In this document: piece after piece, positions 1-7,421 of the stretch | Layout: each line of letters begins with the position of its first letter | How positions within the stretch are numbered: the stretch's first letter is position 1 | NCBI GenBank assembly: GCA_017561985.1 | Contig: JAFZAZ010000009.1 | Coordinates: forward strand, 1 to 27,581 | Reading direction: 5' to 3' | Origin: Lachnospiraceae bacterium | GTDB taxonomy: Bacteria > Bacillota_A > Clostridia > Lachnospirales > Lachnospiraceae | Length of the DNA: 27,581 nt | The notes under the pieces: model-generated | Database searches by the model: none | What the model was told of the DNA's origin: nothing | Seen by the model: only the letters and a program-made list of their open reading frames with translations | Made by a program: the position numbers and the translations under genes

Positions 1-118
1 ATCTAGTGACTTCTTCATCTGCTGCCCAATTATTATACATCGCTGCAGCATCTTCATTCACATATCTTCTTAAAACCAGTCTATCTGTCTCTAGCTTTTG
101 CGTTCCACAATGTTTCAT
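1..118 (-). CDS. GNAT-family acetyltransferase, N-terminal fragment (cut by left edge)
   Basis: Reading the minus strand from the ATG at 118 gives 39 codons that run off the window: MKHCGTQKLETDRLVLRRY, then VNEDAAAMYNNWAADEEVTR. The start 'LETDRLVLRRYVNEDA' is the classic opening of RimJ/RimL-type GNAT N-acetyltransferases, which move an acetyl group from acetyl-CoA to an amine (protein N-terminus, antibiotic or small molecule). A good ribosome binding site, GGAAGGA, sits about 8 nt upstream, and a TATAAT box lies about 40 nt upstream. The gene is AT-rich like the neighbouring recombinase and is transcribed in the same direction, so it is probably mobile-element cargo. The acetyl-CoA site is not in the window and the substrate cannot be inferred. 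An intact chromosomal gene in an AT-rich patch is the alternative. Confidence 0.72.
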   Translation of the reverse strand, partial: MKHCGTQKLETDRLVLRRYVNEDAAAMYNNWAADEEVTR

Positions 119-159
119 AAGTTTGTCCTTCCTTGTCGAATTCCGATTTGTTGTTTTAA

Positions 160-165
160 ATTATA
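160..165 (-). promoter_or_regulatory. Candidate -10 box for the GNAT gene
   Basis: On the minus strand this reads TATAAT, about 42 nt upstream of the GNAT start codon. No convincing -35 box is seen at 16-18 nt, so only the -10 is proposed. The rest of the 119-314 spacer is AT-rich and holds no supported gene. Confidence 0.35.
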
Positions 166-314
166 CATCTACTAGCACGGAATATCTACCATTTTCAAAA
201 GAATTTCCTGAACCTTTCCTAGAAATAAAATATATTAGGATACTGTATTGCATAAGCTCCCGCTTTTTCTCTTCAATTCTGCAACTACTGTACCATAATA
301 AAATACCATTCATT

Positions 315-2705
315 CTAGGCACTCTGTTCATTTTTCTTAGCATGATACGCTTCACGTCTCTTAGCCAAGGTCTTTTCATATCTCTCTTTTGCAATAGGAT
401 CTCCGTTTAATGCATCGTCACGCATTTTTCGGTAACTCTTGACTGTGGCTCTGACCTGATACTGTTTATGCTCTGCAAGCTGGCTCTGTGCTTCCCAATC
501 TCCGGCTTCTGCCCTAGCTTTCAAAGCTTCTAACTGCTCTTTTCTCCTTGTGGTATGACGTCTGTTGTATTCCGCATTTTTCTCTTCTAAATATTTCGCA
601 TATTCAGGATCAATTTTGGCTCTCTGTTTACGCTTTTCTGCTGATTTTCTTGACCGCTCCCTAGCAATAACCCTACGCTCTTCAAGCTCTCTGATTGCTT
701 CCTGATTGCCTTTTTCTGCTTGCTCCTTTAATTCTGCCAAAGCAACCTTTTTCTTCCTTGTAGCACGTTCCTGACGCTTCTTTTCCCTTTCCAAAGCTAA
801 GCGTTCTTTCTCTTCCATCTTTGCCCGATATTCAGGGTCAGCCATTCTCAATTTACGCATTTTCTCTGCTTGCTTACGATTGTTCTGCCTACCCTTTTCA
901 AGAATTGCTTCATATTCTGCCATAGCTTCAGGATCTCCGGCTTCTGCTTTTGCCTTGATTTCCGCACGCTTCTGATTTCTTTTCTTTGTAGATTTCTTAG
1001 AAGAATTTCTCTTTCTTTCTGCAACCTCTTCCTCTCTGCGTGCTTCCTCTAACTGCAAGGCTTCCACTTCGTCCTCACTAAGTGGAAGAACGAAATTTCC
1101 AATAAAATTGAAGTAAATATCCACTTGCTGAGTGCGGTCTTTTGTTCTTCCACCCACAGCTTCATGAATTACAACCTTTTCAATAAAATCATTAAGCATA
1201 GGTGTTGTCAGTTCCTCAAAATCTCGGTATTTCTTGACCAGTCGCACAAATTTGTCAATCTGCACTTCCTTAGTGGATATACGTTCTGTAGCAGTTTCAA
1301 GTTCTGAAATTCTCTGCTCTAGGTTGCTTTGCTCGGTGTCATATTCTGTCATAAGGCGGTTAAACTGTCTCTCCGGCAATCGTCCTAAAGTGAAATTCTC
1401 ATACAATCCCTTTATCAGATCATCTAAATCCATCATGCGACGCTTAGCTTCCAATAACTCTTTTTTATCATTGGTATTATCCTTTTCACACTGTATTTCA
1501 TACTGTACCTTCAACTGTTCCACAAATTCCTTTTCATCATTCAGGACATACTGAGAAACACGCTTAGTTGCCTGATAAATCAGCATTTCTACTGTACTTG
1601 CCTTAATATAATGACCAGTACATGAATGATATTTATTGTGATACCGGCTACATCGGAATGCCTGATTACTGTCATAGGTCTTTCCGTCTTTCGACTGAGA
1701 ATTGATAAATGCCAGTCTGCTTCCACAATCCGCACAATAAAGCAATCCTGACAATCTATGCGTAGGCTTTTCACTGTTTCTCCTTGGAGAAGCCCTTTTT
1801 CTCATTTTCTGTGCCTTATCATAAGTTTCCTGATCTATGATAGCTTCATGGGTATTATAGAAAATAAGCAACTCGTCCTCATTCACAACTCTTTTTCGTT
1901 TCGTCTTAAAACTGTCCTTTGCTGTCTTGCCAAGAATGGTATGTCCCAAATACTCACGTCTGCTCAGAATATAGCCGACTGTTGTTGCATTCCATGTATA
2001 AGGATCATGGTAACTCGTACACTGGCAATCCTCAGGGTGGTTCTGTCTCGCATAAGCTGACGGAATAAGCACTTTATCCTCTGACAAGGTATCTGCTATT
2101 GCAGTTGCTCCCATTCCCTCGCAAGCAAGCTGAAAAATGCGTCTGACAACCGAAGCAGATACTTCATCAACATACAAAGTCTGCTTATCCTCAGGCTTTC
2201 TGTAATATCCATAAGGCACAGCACCGCTGACACGTTTTCCGTCTCGCATTCTAGCTTTAAATACTGCCTTGATTTTCTTACTCGTGTCCTTTGCATACCA
2301 TTCATTCATAATATTTAAGAATGGAGTAAAGTCATTATCTGTCGGATTGGCACTATCAACTCCGTTATTAACTGCAATAAATCGGACACCTTTCTTTGGA
2401 AACATCATTTCAGTATAAAAACCTACTTGCAGATAGTTTCTACCAAATCTCGACATATCCTTGACAATCACTGTTCCAACTCTTCCGGCTTCGATCTCTG
2501 CCAATAGTGCATTGAACGCCGGTCTGTTGAAATTTGTTCCTGAATATCCATCATCGCTGAAATGTCGGATATTCTCGAAACCATTTTGTACCGCATAATC
2601 TTCAAGATACTGCTTCTGATTTGTTATAGAGTTCGATTCTCCTTGAATCTCATCATCACGAGACAGACGCTCGTAAAGTGCTGTTATTCTGTTGTCTTTA
2701 GCCAT
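315..2705 (-). CDS. Large serine recombinase (TnpX-like, resolvase + recombinase + zinc ribbon + DUF4368) with basic C-terminal repeats
   Basis: Site-specific recombinase that would integrate and excise the element through a serine-DNA linkage. The start at 2705 (MAKDNRITALYERLSRDD) is chosen because AAAGGAG lies 8 nt upstream; a longer frame to 2744 has no such site. In the 796-residue product the nucleophile is Ser15 (ALYERLSRDD), and the resolvase fold continues through the DMSRFGRNYLQVG and DNDFTPFLNIMNEWYAKD motifs. The recombinase domain follows (SGAVPYGYYRKPEDK). A zinc ribbon has Cys324/Cys327 and Cys352/Cys362. After a coiled coil comes a DUF4368-like segment ending near residue 540. 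The last ~215 residues are unusual: three ~70-residue Lys/Arg/Glu-rich helical repeats, each with an 'AExGDxEA' box. Relatives without this tail are usually nearer 550 residues. No frameshift is seen, so it looks intact. Confidence 0.93.
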   Translation of the reverse strand: MAKDNRITALYERLSRDDEIQGESNSITNQKQYLEDYAVQNGFENIRHFSDDGYSGTNFNRPAFNALLAEIEAGRVGTVIVKDMSRFGRNYLQVGFYTEMMFPKKGVRFIAVNNGVDSANPTDNDFTPFLNIMNEWYAKDTSKKIKAVFKARMRDGKRVSGAVPYGYYRKPEDKQTLYVDEVSASVVRRIFQLACEGMGATAIADTLSEDKVLIPSAYARQNHPEDCQCTSYHDPYTWNATTVGYILSRREYLGHTILGKTAKDSFKTKRKRVVNEDELLIFYNTHEAIIDQETYDKAQKMRKRASPRRNSEKPTHRLSGLLYCADCGSRLAFINSQSKDGKTYDSNQAFRCSRYHNKYHSCTGHYIKASTVEMLIYQATKRVSQYVLNDEKEFVEQLKVQYEIQCEKDNTNDKKELLEAKRRMMDLDDLIKGLYENFTLGRLPERQFNRLMTEYDTEQSNLEQRISELETATERISTKEVQIDKFVRLVKKYRDFEELTTPMLNDFIEKVVIHEAVGGRTKDRTQQVDIYFNFIGNFVLPLSEDEVEALQLEEARREEEVAERKRNSSKKSTKKRNQKRAEIKAKAEAGDPEAMAEYEAILEKGRQNNRKQAEKMRKLRMADPEYRAKMEEKERLALEREKKRQERATRKKKVALAELKEQAEKGNQEAIRELEERRVIARERSRKSAEKRKQRAKIDPEYAKYLEEKNAEYNRRHTTRRKEQLEALKARAEAGDWEAQSQLAEHKQYQVRATVKSYRKMRDDALNGDPIAKERYEKTLAKRREAYHAKKNEQSA

Positions 2706-2738
2706 TTTCTCAGCTCCTTTCATAATGCTAAAAAATAA

Positions 2739-2788
2739 GAACACACAGAAAACACTTCATTTTTTAATGACATATTTTCTCTGTATTC
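2739..2788. repeat. 50-bp imperfect dyad upstream of the recombinase gene
   Basis: The outer arms 2739-2752 (GAACACACAGAAAA) and 2775-2788 are inverted repeats with 12 of 14 positions matching. The inner arms 2757-2761 (TCATT) and 2766-2770 (AATGA) match perfectly and share the same centre (2763.5). Over the two 25-nt halves 18 of 25 positions pair. It could be a recombinase attachment or binding site, or an operator controlling the recombinase. It is too AT-rich and lacks a T tract for a convincing terminator. Confidence 0.6.
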
Positions 2789-2798
2789 TTAAAATGTA

Positions 2799-2826
2799 AC
2801 CCTTCCGGGATTTCTCACGGAAGGGT
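2799..2826 (-). terminator. Hairpin downstream of the ABC-2 exporter operon; terminator probably cut by the element
   Basis: ACCCTTCCG at 2799-2807 and CGGAAGGGT at 2818-2826 form a perfect 9-bp stem with a 10-nt loop, 65 nt after the stop of the last ABC permease gene. On the minus strand the 5' side continues as AAAAGCC, but the 3' side continues as TACATTTT and not the GGCTTTT that would extend the stem and give the usual T tract. This is what would be left if the mobile element had inserted just after the stem. Confidence 0.5.
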
Positions 2827-2891
2827 GGCTTTTGCATATGCAATCTTTAGTATTGCGATCGTATGCGATTAATTCGGAAAATCTGTTGCAA

Positions 2892-4058
2892 TCACGCCAT
2901 CGCTCTTCTCACAACCGCCGAGGTGACTCTCGAGCGGCGCACGAGGATTGCCAGAAGCACGAACACTGCGACAAATCCGGCCTCGATGCCGAGCGCAAGT
3001 GCAACCTCGCCTGCGTCATAAGGAAGCGCGCCGCTCAGCATGCGGATGATGCGGACATACCAGTATGCGGGAAGGAACCGTCCCACAGCCGCCACACCGC
3101 TTCCGAGGAGCCCCTGGTCAACGAACACGCCGCACAGGAAGCACATTCCGAGGGACACGAGCTGCGTAAAGAGGCTGACCACAGTATCTCCGGGCGAGAA
3201 TTCCGAGACAAAGAGCGCCAGCACCGCCGCAAAGAGTGCGAACACAAAGCTGTTAGCGACAACGATCCACAACCGTCCGGAGTACATCGTACCGCTCAAA
3301 AGCACTCCGGCGAGCGCGAACAGAATCCAGATTGCTCCGACGTACACTACGCTCGCGCCGAAGAGCTGCAGCGTGTACGAATGCGGGCGGATGCCCGAGC
3401 AGTCGGTGCGGTAGCGGATGTCCTTTTTGTTCATCGCGATCAGCGCCGGACACAGCGAATTCAGGATCACGCAGAGGAAAATGTAAGGCATGTAGCGGAA
3501 GAACGACAGGATGTGCTCCTTCGCAGCGTCCTTGGCCTCATCCTCGGTTACGATCGTTACCTCAACCTCGTCCGCGAGCGCCTCGGAAGCCTCCTTCGAC
3601 GCCTCCAGAGTGTCTCTGCCGAGTGCGAGGTACGCCTCGACGGAGCTTATGTATTTTTCGACGAGCATGCGGATGTTTGCGACCGCGTAGCTCTCGTGGA
3701 TGTGACGATGCGTGATGAGATCCTCGACGTCGCCGGACTTGAGACGTTCCGCGTACCCTGCGGGGATCGTCAGCTCACAGTCCACTCTCCCGTAGTACAT
3801 TGCGTCCGTCAGGTCGTCCTCGTTGTCAAACTCATGGACACGCTTGTTGCCCTTCAGGATAAAATCGGTCAAAAGCCGGCTCTCCTCGGTGTTGTCCAGA
3901 TCGCGGACCACCATTGCCATCTGTGTCTTTTCCCAGACATTTTCCGCCTTGTCCGAATGCGACATGAATGCTCCCACCAGGAAGAACAGCACGATATAAA
4001 TGATCGAGGCTCCGAACTTGCTCTTGAGCACCCGCAAAAAAGCTTTAAATACTTGCAT
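2892..4058 (-). CDS. ABC-2 type exporter permease (second permease of the operon)
   Basis: Membrane subunit of an ABC-2 family exporter, 388 residues. A first membrane helix near residues 17-34 (GASIIYIVLFFLVGAFMS) is followed by a large non-membrane region to about residue 190. Five or so hydrophobic segments follow (for example YIFLCVILNSLCPALIAM, ASVVYVGAIWILFALAGVLL, LVSLGMCFLCGVFV), and the protein ends in a short basic tail. One helix, a big extracytoplasmic domain and a C-terminal membrane bundle is the layout of ABC2_membrane_3/YhgE-like permeases. The start has GGAGGAG 6 nt upstream, which lies in the end of the preceding permease gene; the two frames overlap by 14 nt, so translation is probably coupled. 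Substrate unknown: lipids, peptides or drugs are all possible. Confidence 0.85.
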   Translation of the reverse strand: MQVFKAFLRVLKSKFGASIIYIVLFFLVGAFMSHSDKAENVWEKTQMAMVVRDLDNTEESRLLTDFILKGNKRVHEFDNEDDLTDAMYYGRVDCELTIPAGYAERLKSGDVEDLITHRHIHESYAVANIRMLVEKYISSVEAYLALGRDTLEASKEASEALADEVEVTIVTEDEAKDAAKEHILSFFRYMPYIFLCVILNSLCPALIAMNKKDIRYRTDCSGIRPHSYTLQLFGASVVYVGAIWILFALAGVLLSGTMYSGRLWIVVANSFVFALFAAVLALFVSEFSPGDTVVSLFTQLVSLGMCFLCGVFVDQGLLGSGVAAVGRFLPAYWYVRIIRMLSGALPYDAGEVALALGIEAGFVAVFVLLAILVRRSRVTSAVVRRAMA

Positions 4059-5175
4059 ACTTTCTCCTCCTCGAGAACAGCACTCCGAGTGTCATGAAGA
4101 CCGCGGTGTAGATCAGAATTCCGATGATCTTCGAAATGAAACGCTTGTAATCACTGTACATATTCAGGCAGTAGAAGCTGTCCGATATGATCGCCACGGG
4201 GTTCACACGGTTGACCCACGGCGCATGCTCCGCCAGAATGCCCTTCATGTTTCCGACCATCAGGCCGCTCATGAAGCAGCACAGCATCGACGTCGTCATC
4301 ATGATCGCTTCCTTCACATCCTCCTTCATGCGGCCGATGGATCCTACGAAAAATCCTATCGTCACGCCGAGGCAGCCGCTCAGGATCGCCGCCAGATACA
4401 AAAGACCCAGGTTGCCTCCGAAATTGATCTGCAGAACAAATCGAAGGAACGTTACACACAGGATCATGCAGAACGACTGTGCGATCCAGCTTCCGACAAG
4501 TCCCGCCGTAAGGTTTATGCTCTTCGGCGTCGCGGAGCAGTTCTTGCGCGCGCCGATCGCCGACTGGTTCGCCTGACTGCCCGTCGCAATGTGCAGGCCC
4601 GTCATGTTGCCGCAGATTGCAACCATCGCGATCAGGTTGTAGAAATATTGTACGTAAACATCGGTATTTTCCGCGCTGGAGGACACCTCCCGGCACACCT
4701 TCACCTCCGCGGAAAGCTCTTTGATCGCCGTCTCGACCAACAGCGGATCGGTCGCGATCGCATCGCGGATCACTGTCTCGTACATCTCGCAGCGCGAGAC
4801 GATCTCCTGCAGAACGGTCTGCGACATTCCCTTGCCGGCCACGCTCAGCTCCACTTTCTCTCCGACGTAGATGATGCCGTTCACTTCGCCGTCGAGCAGC
4901 ATTTTCCGGGCGGCTTCAGCGTCCGTGACCGTCACCTTCAGCGCCGGCTCCTCGCCCTGCGTCAGGGTGTCGATCATGCCGGAGAAAACTTCATTTTTCG
5001 AATTCTCAACAACCGCCACGGGGATCGTGTTGAACATCTCCTGGCTCGCGTAGATCGATCCGAACGCGACCTTGAACAGTGTTCCGAGGAAAATGGGGAA
5101 CAGCATCAGCCAGAGGATGAAGTCCTTCGCGCGCATGACCATCTTCAGTTCATACTTCAGGTTGTGTAAAAACAT
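4045..5175 (-). CDS. ABC-2 type exporter permease (first permease of the operon)
   Basis: A 376-residue ABC-2 permease with the same plan as its neighbour. The N-terminal helix at about 19-40 (FILWLMLFPIFLGTLF) is followed by an extracytoplasmic region, then about five helices from residue 175 on, including FCMILCVTFLRFVLQI, LLYLAAILSGCLGVTIGFFVG and IIGILIYTAVFMTLGVLF. The segment 'SATPKSINLT' before a helix matches the cytoplasmic coupling region seen in this family (typically 'R..ATP.S'). GAGAGGGAGAG precedes the ATG. It follows the ATPase gene by 12 nt and overlaps the next permease by 14 nt, so the three products should form one transporter with two different permeases. Confidence 0.87.
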   Translation of the reverse strand: MFLHNLKYELKMVMRAKDFILWLMLFPIFLGTLFKVAFGSIYASQEMFNTIPVAVVENSKNEVFSGMIDTLTQGEEPALKVTVTDAEAARKMLLDGEVNGIIYVGEKVELSVAGKGMSQTVLQEIVSRCEMYETVIRDAIATDPLLVETAIKELSAEVKVCREVSSSAENTDVYVQYFYNLIAMVAICGNMTGLHIATGSQANQSAIGARKNCSATPKSINLTAGLVGSWIAQSFCMILCVTFLRFVLQINFGGNLGLLYLAAILSGCLGVTIGFFVGSIGRMKEDVKEAIMMTTSMLCCFMSGLMVGNMKGILAEHAPWVNRVNPVAIISDSFYCLNMYSDYKRFISKIIGILIYTAVFMTLGVLFSRRRKYASI

Positions 5176-5187
5176 ATGCTCTCCCTC

Positions 5188-6138
5188 TCACTCCTTCGAG
5201 TCGCGAAGCGCCGTTCCGGTGATCTCAAGGAACACGTCGTTCAGCGTCGGCAGCTCCGAATACACACGTCCGAAACCGAGCTCCGCCTCCTGCAAAACCG
5301 CAAGAATGCGGATCAGGTTGTGGCGGCCGCCGCTGCAGCGCACAAACAGCTTCGTTCCGTCGTAGTCCGTCTCATACACATGCGGCAGGGTCGCGATCTT
5401 CTCGCGGATCTCCTCCGGAAGGTCCAGGATCTCGATCGACACGGTCTCGCTGTTGCGGATCATACCCTTGAGCTCGTCCTTCGTTCCCTCCGCGATCTTG
5501 CGGCCTTTGTCCATGATCGCGATGCGCGTGCAGATCTGCTCGACCTCCTCCATGTAATGCGAGGTATAGATGATCGTCGCTCCCTCGCGGTTCAGCTCCT
5601 GAATTCCCTCGAGGATCCGGTTGCGGCTCTGAGGGTCGACCGCAACCGTAGGCTCGTCAAGGATGATCAGCTTCGGTTTGTGTGCGATACCGCACGCGAT
5701 GTTCAATCTCCGAAGAAGACCGCCGGACAATTTCTGCGGGCGGAAGTTCACGAAATCTTCCATACCTACAAATTTAATTGCATCCTCCACACAAGCTTTG
5801 CGCTTCGCCTTGTCCGTGATATACAATCCGCAGAAATAGTCAATGTTTTCGCGCACCGTAAGCTCGTCGATCACCGCCACATTCTGCATGATCACACCGA
5901 TCTCACTCTTGATGTCATAGCTCGTCGGCTTCATCTCTCTGCCGAACACTTCGATCTCTCCCTTGTCGTACGAAAGAAGCGACAATAGGCAGTTGATCGT
6001 CGTCGTCTTGCCGGAGCCGTTCGGTCCGAGCAGTCCGAAGATTTCCCCCTCCTTGATCTCCAGCGAAAAATGGTCGAGCGCCACAAGCTCGCCGTACCGT
6101 TTCACCAGACTGTCAATCTTTACTACCGTAGGTTTCAT
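5188..6138 (-). CDS. ABC-2 type exporter ATP-binding protein
   Basis: ATPase of the exporter, 316 residues. Walker A is GPNGSGKTT (38-46), the signature is LSGGLLRRLNIA, Walker B is LIILDEPT, and a switch histidine lies in IIYTSHYMEEVE. The C-terminal ~90 residues are the accessory region typical of the CcmA/DrrA group that drives ABC-2 exporters. The start at 6138 (MKPTVVKIDSLVKRYG) is preferred because GAGGAA lies about 6 nt upstream; a start 13 codons earlier would add a basic tail without a ribosome site. The signature has LL where many relatives have QQ/MK, within normal variation for this group. It heads a three-gene operon with a candidate promoter at 6217-6245. Confidence 0.92.
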   Translation of the reverse strand: MKPTVVKIDSLVKRYGELVALDHFSLEIKEGEIFGLLGPNGSGKTTTINCLLSLLSYDKGEIEVFGREMKPTSYDIKSEIGVIMQNVAVIDELTVRENIDYFCGLYITDKAKRKACVEDAIKFVGMEDFVNFRPQKLSGGLLRRLNIACGIAHKPKLIILDEPTVAVDPQSRNRILEGIQELNREGATIIYTSHYMEEVEQICTRIAIMDKGRKIAEGTKDELKGMIRNSETVSIEILDLPEEIREKIATLPHVYETDYDGTKLFVRCSGGRHNLIRILAVLQEAELGFGRVYSELPTLNDVFLEITGTALRDSKE

Positions 6139-6204
6139 ATGATTCCTCGCTTTCCGCATTTTTCCGTTTCGTTTCACCGGCCTCCCCCCAAACCCGGTCG
6201 GCCA

Positions 6205-6245
6205 TCTTATGACATAAGAATAGCGCGGGAGAGCTCCCGCGCCAA
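6205..6245 (-). promoter_or_regulatory. Candidate promoter of the ABC-2 operon with a palindrome filling the spacer
   Basis: On the minus strand TTGGCG (6240-6245) and TATTCT (6217-6222) are separated by exactly 17 nt. A near-perfect 20-bp inverted repeat (6223-6242, GCGCGGGAG then CTCCCGCGC around two bases) fills the spacer. A second dyad, TCTTATGACATAAGA, lies at 6205-6219 over the -10. Further upstream TGACA/TGTCA half sites occur at 6270-6274 and 6277-6281. The layout suggests a regulated promoter. A stem-loop with another role is possible. The rest of 6246-6432 shows no gene. Confidence 0.4.
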
Positions 6246-6432
6246 GTGTGCTGTGTCATGATTGCAATGTGACAAATGTCATTTCTTTCGATCATTTGCC
6301 GAAAAGTCCGTAAAATTCTCCGAACGGATTGTCGTGTCCCGGCCAATGGTAAAACGTGTACTCGTACGAGACTTTCTCACCGCTTCGGAAGCGGAACCCG
6401 ACGATCGCCGGGATCGTTTTCCCTCACATTTT

Positions 6433-7269
6433 TCAGCGAATGATCTCGTCGATCGTCGAGATCGTCGTGAACGCGCCGCCGCTCTTCGCGATGATCTCCT
6501 TCATCTTCGGAATCTCAAAATAGTTGACAAAGCAGATCAGCGTCTTGTTGTTTCCGGAGATCATGCCGTACGAGTCTATGATCGTGCACGTCTTGTTGAG
6601 CTCCTCGCGGATCGAGTTTGCGAGCGCCTCCGCATCTTTCGTGATGATCCTGACCTGCTTGACGGCCTCGAAATGGTCCGTAAAATGGTTGATCACCGCG
6701 GACGCCACAACATACACGAGAAGGCTCATGAGCGCCGCATTCCGGTTGATGAGCAAAAACACCGCGAGGTACACGCACGCGTTGAAACCGATCAGAATGT
6801 ACGTCATGCTGAAGCTTCGTCCCGTCTTCTCCGAAAGTTTTCGAACGACGATGTTCGCAAAGATCTCCGAGCCGTCGATACAGCCGCCGCACCGCAAAAT
6901 GAGCGACAGTCCGGCGCCGAGTATCGCGCCGCCGAACACAACTGCGAGGAAGTGCTCCGTGTTCAGCTCAAACGGCACCCATTTGAAGAGCTCGAGGCCC
7001 GCCGTATACACCGCGGAGCCCCATACTGCATGCATTCCGAAGCGTCTGCCGAGGATCACGAAACCGAGCACGAGGAACGGCAGGAACACCGCTGCCACGC
7101 AGGCGGAGAGGTTCCATCCGGACAGTTTGCTGATGAGGATCGCGATGCCCGCGGTACCGTAGTCGATCGCGTCGTTCGGGATCAGCACGCAGACGACCGA
7201 GAAGCTCGCCATCAGCGCTCCGATCGTGATTCCGAGCCACGCGAAATATTTTCCGATCCTCTTGTCCAT
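6433..7269 (-). CDS. YitT family membrane protein (DUF161 + DUF2179)
   Basis: A 278-residue protein of the YitT/DUF161 family, whose function is not settled. About five hydrophobic segments occupy residues 10-185, and a soluble C-terminal DUF2179 domain follows from about 195 (VRIITKDAEALANSIREELN to the end, containing TLICFVNYFEIPKMKEII). The loop 'CGGCIDGSEIFANI' sits where family members carry a conserved Gly-rich 'GGSTGGxDI'-like motif. The start is supported by GGGAGGA 6 nt upstream. It is transcribed away from the plus-strand kinase gene from a shared 152-nt region with back-to-back promoters. Length is typical of the family. Family assignment is firm; any transport or regulatory role is not known. 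Confidence 0.9.
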   Translation of the reverse strand: MDKRIGKYFAWLGITIGALMASFSVVCVLIPNDAIDYGTAGIAILISKLSGWNLSACVAAVFLPFLVLGFVILGRRFGMHAVWGSAVYTAGLELFKWVPFELNTEHFLAVVFGGAILGAGLSLILRCGGCIDGSEIFANIVVRKLSEKTGRSFSMTYILIGFNACVYLAVFLLINRNAALMSLLVYVVASAVINHFTDHFEAVKQVRIITKDAEALANSIREELNKTCTIIDSYGMISGNNKTLICFVNYFEIPKMKEIIAKSGGAFTTISTIDEIIR

Positions 7270-7350
7270 GCCGTGTCCTCCCGCTGTATCATCGCCCCGT
7301 CCCGGGTTTTACATCTTCCAACCGCCGTTCCGTTCCCACCGCACGCTCAC

Positions 7351-7380
7351 AGTATACCACAACTGCGGGTTCTTTTTCCA
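7351..7380 (-). promoter_or_regulatory. Promoter of the YitT-family gene
   Basis: On the minus strand a -10 TATACT (7351-7356) is preceded by TGG, giving an extended -10, and a TGGAAA (7375-7380) lies 18 nt upstream as -35. Transcription would begin roughly 75 nt before the YitT start codon. Confidence 0.6.
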
Positions 7381-7387
7381 TCGCATC

Positions 7388-7415
7388 TTGTGTTTTCCGG
7401 CGGATCGGGTATAAT
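7388..7415 (+). promoter_or_regulatory. Promoter of the DesK-like kinase gene, placed for a leaderless start
   Basis: A consensus TATAAT at 7410-7415 is preceded by TTGTGT at 7388-7393 with a 16-nt spacer. Only six bases separate the -10 from the ATG at 7422, so the expected transcription start falls at or next to the start codon. No ribosome binding site is present. Confidence 0.6.
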
Positions 7416-7421
7416 CAGAAT

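Larger units (their letters stand above)
1..2798. mobile_element. End of an integrated mobile element carrying a large serine recombinase
   Basis: This block is AT-rich with AT-ending codons, while everything right of about 2.8 kb is GC-rich. It carries a large serine recombinase of the TnpX/TndX type, the integration and excision enzyme of Tn4451-like and many conjugative elements of gut Clostridia. The recombinase starts near the right boundary and reads inward, as tnpX does in Tn4451. The right boundary is placed at about 2798 because a hairpin that looks like the chromosomal ABC operon terminator loses its complementarity there. That boundary is inferred. The other end, any conjugation genes and the extent of cargo lie outside the window. 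Confidence 0.7.

Noticed and set aside
161..313. A possible small gene between the recombinase and the GNAT gene
   Set aside because: A minus-strand frame (MQYSILIYFISRKG) has a GGGAG before one ATG, but it is only ~30 codons, overlaps the GNAT promoter region and has no recognisable feature.
3035..3453. Short alternative frames within the ABC permease gene
   Set aside because: They lie inside a gene with a full membrane topology and good start, so they are read as shadows.
6290..6432. Possible terminator downstream of the YitT gene
   Set aside because: There are GC-rich dyads such as CCGCTTCCGAAGCGG, but the loop is one base and no T tract follows.
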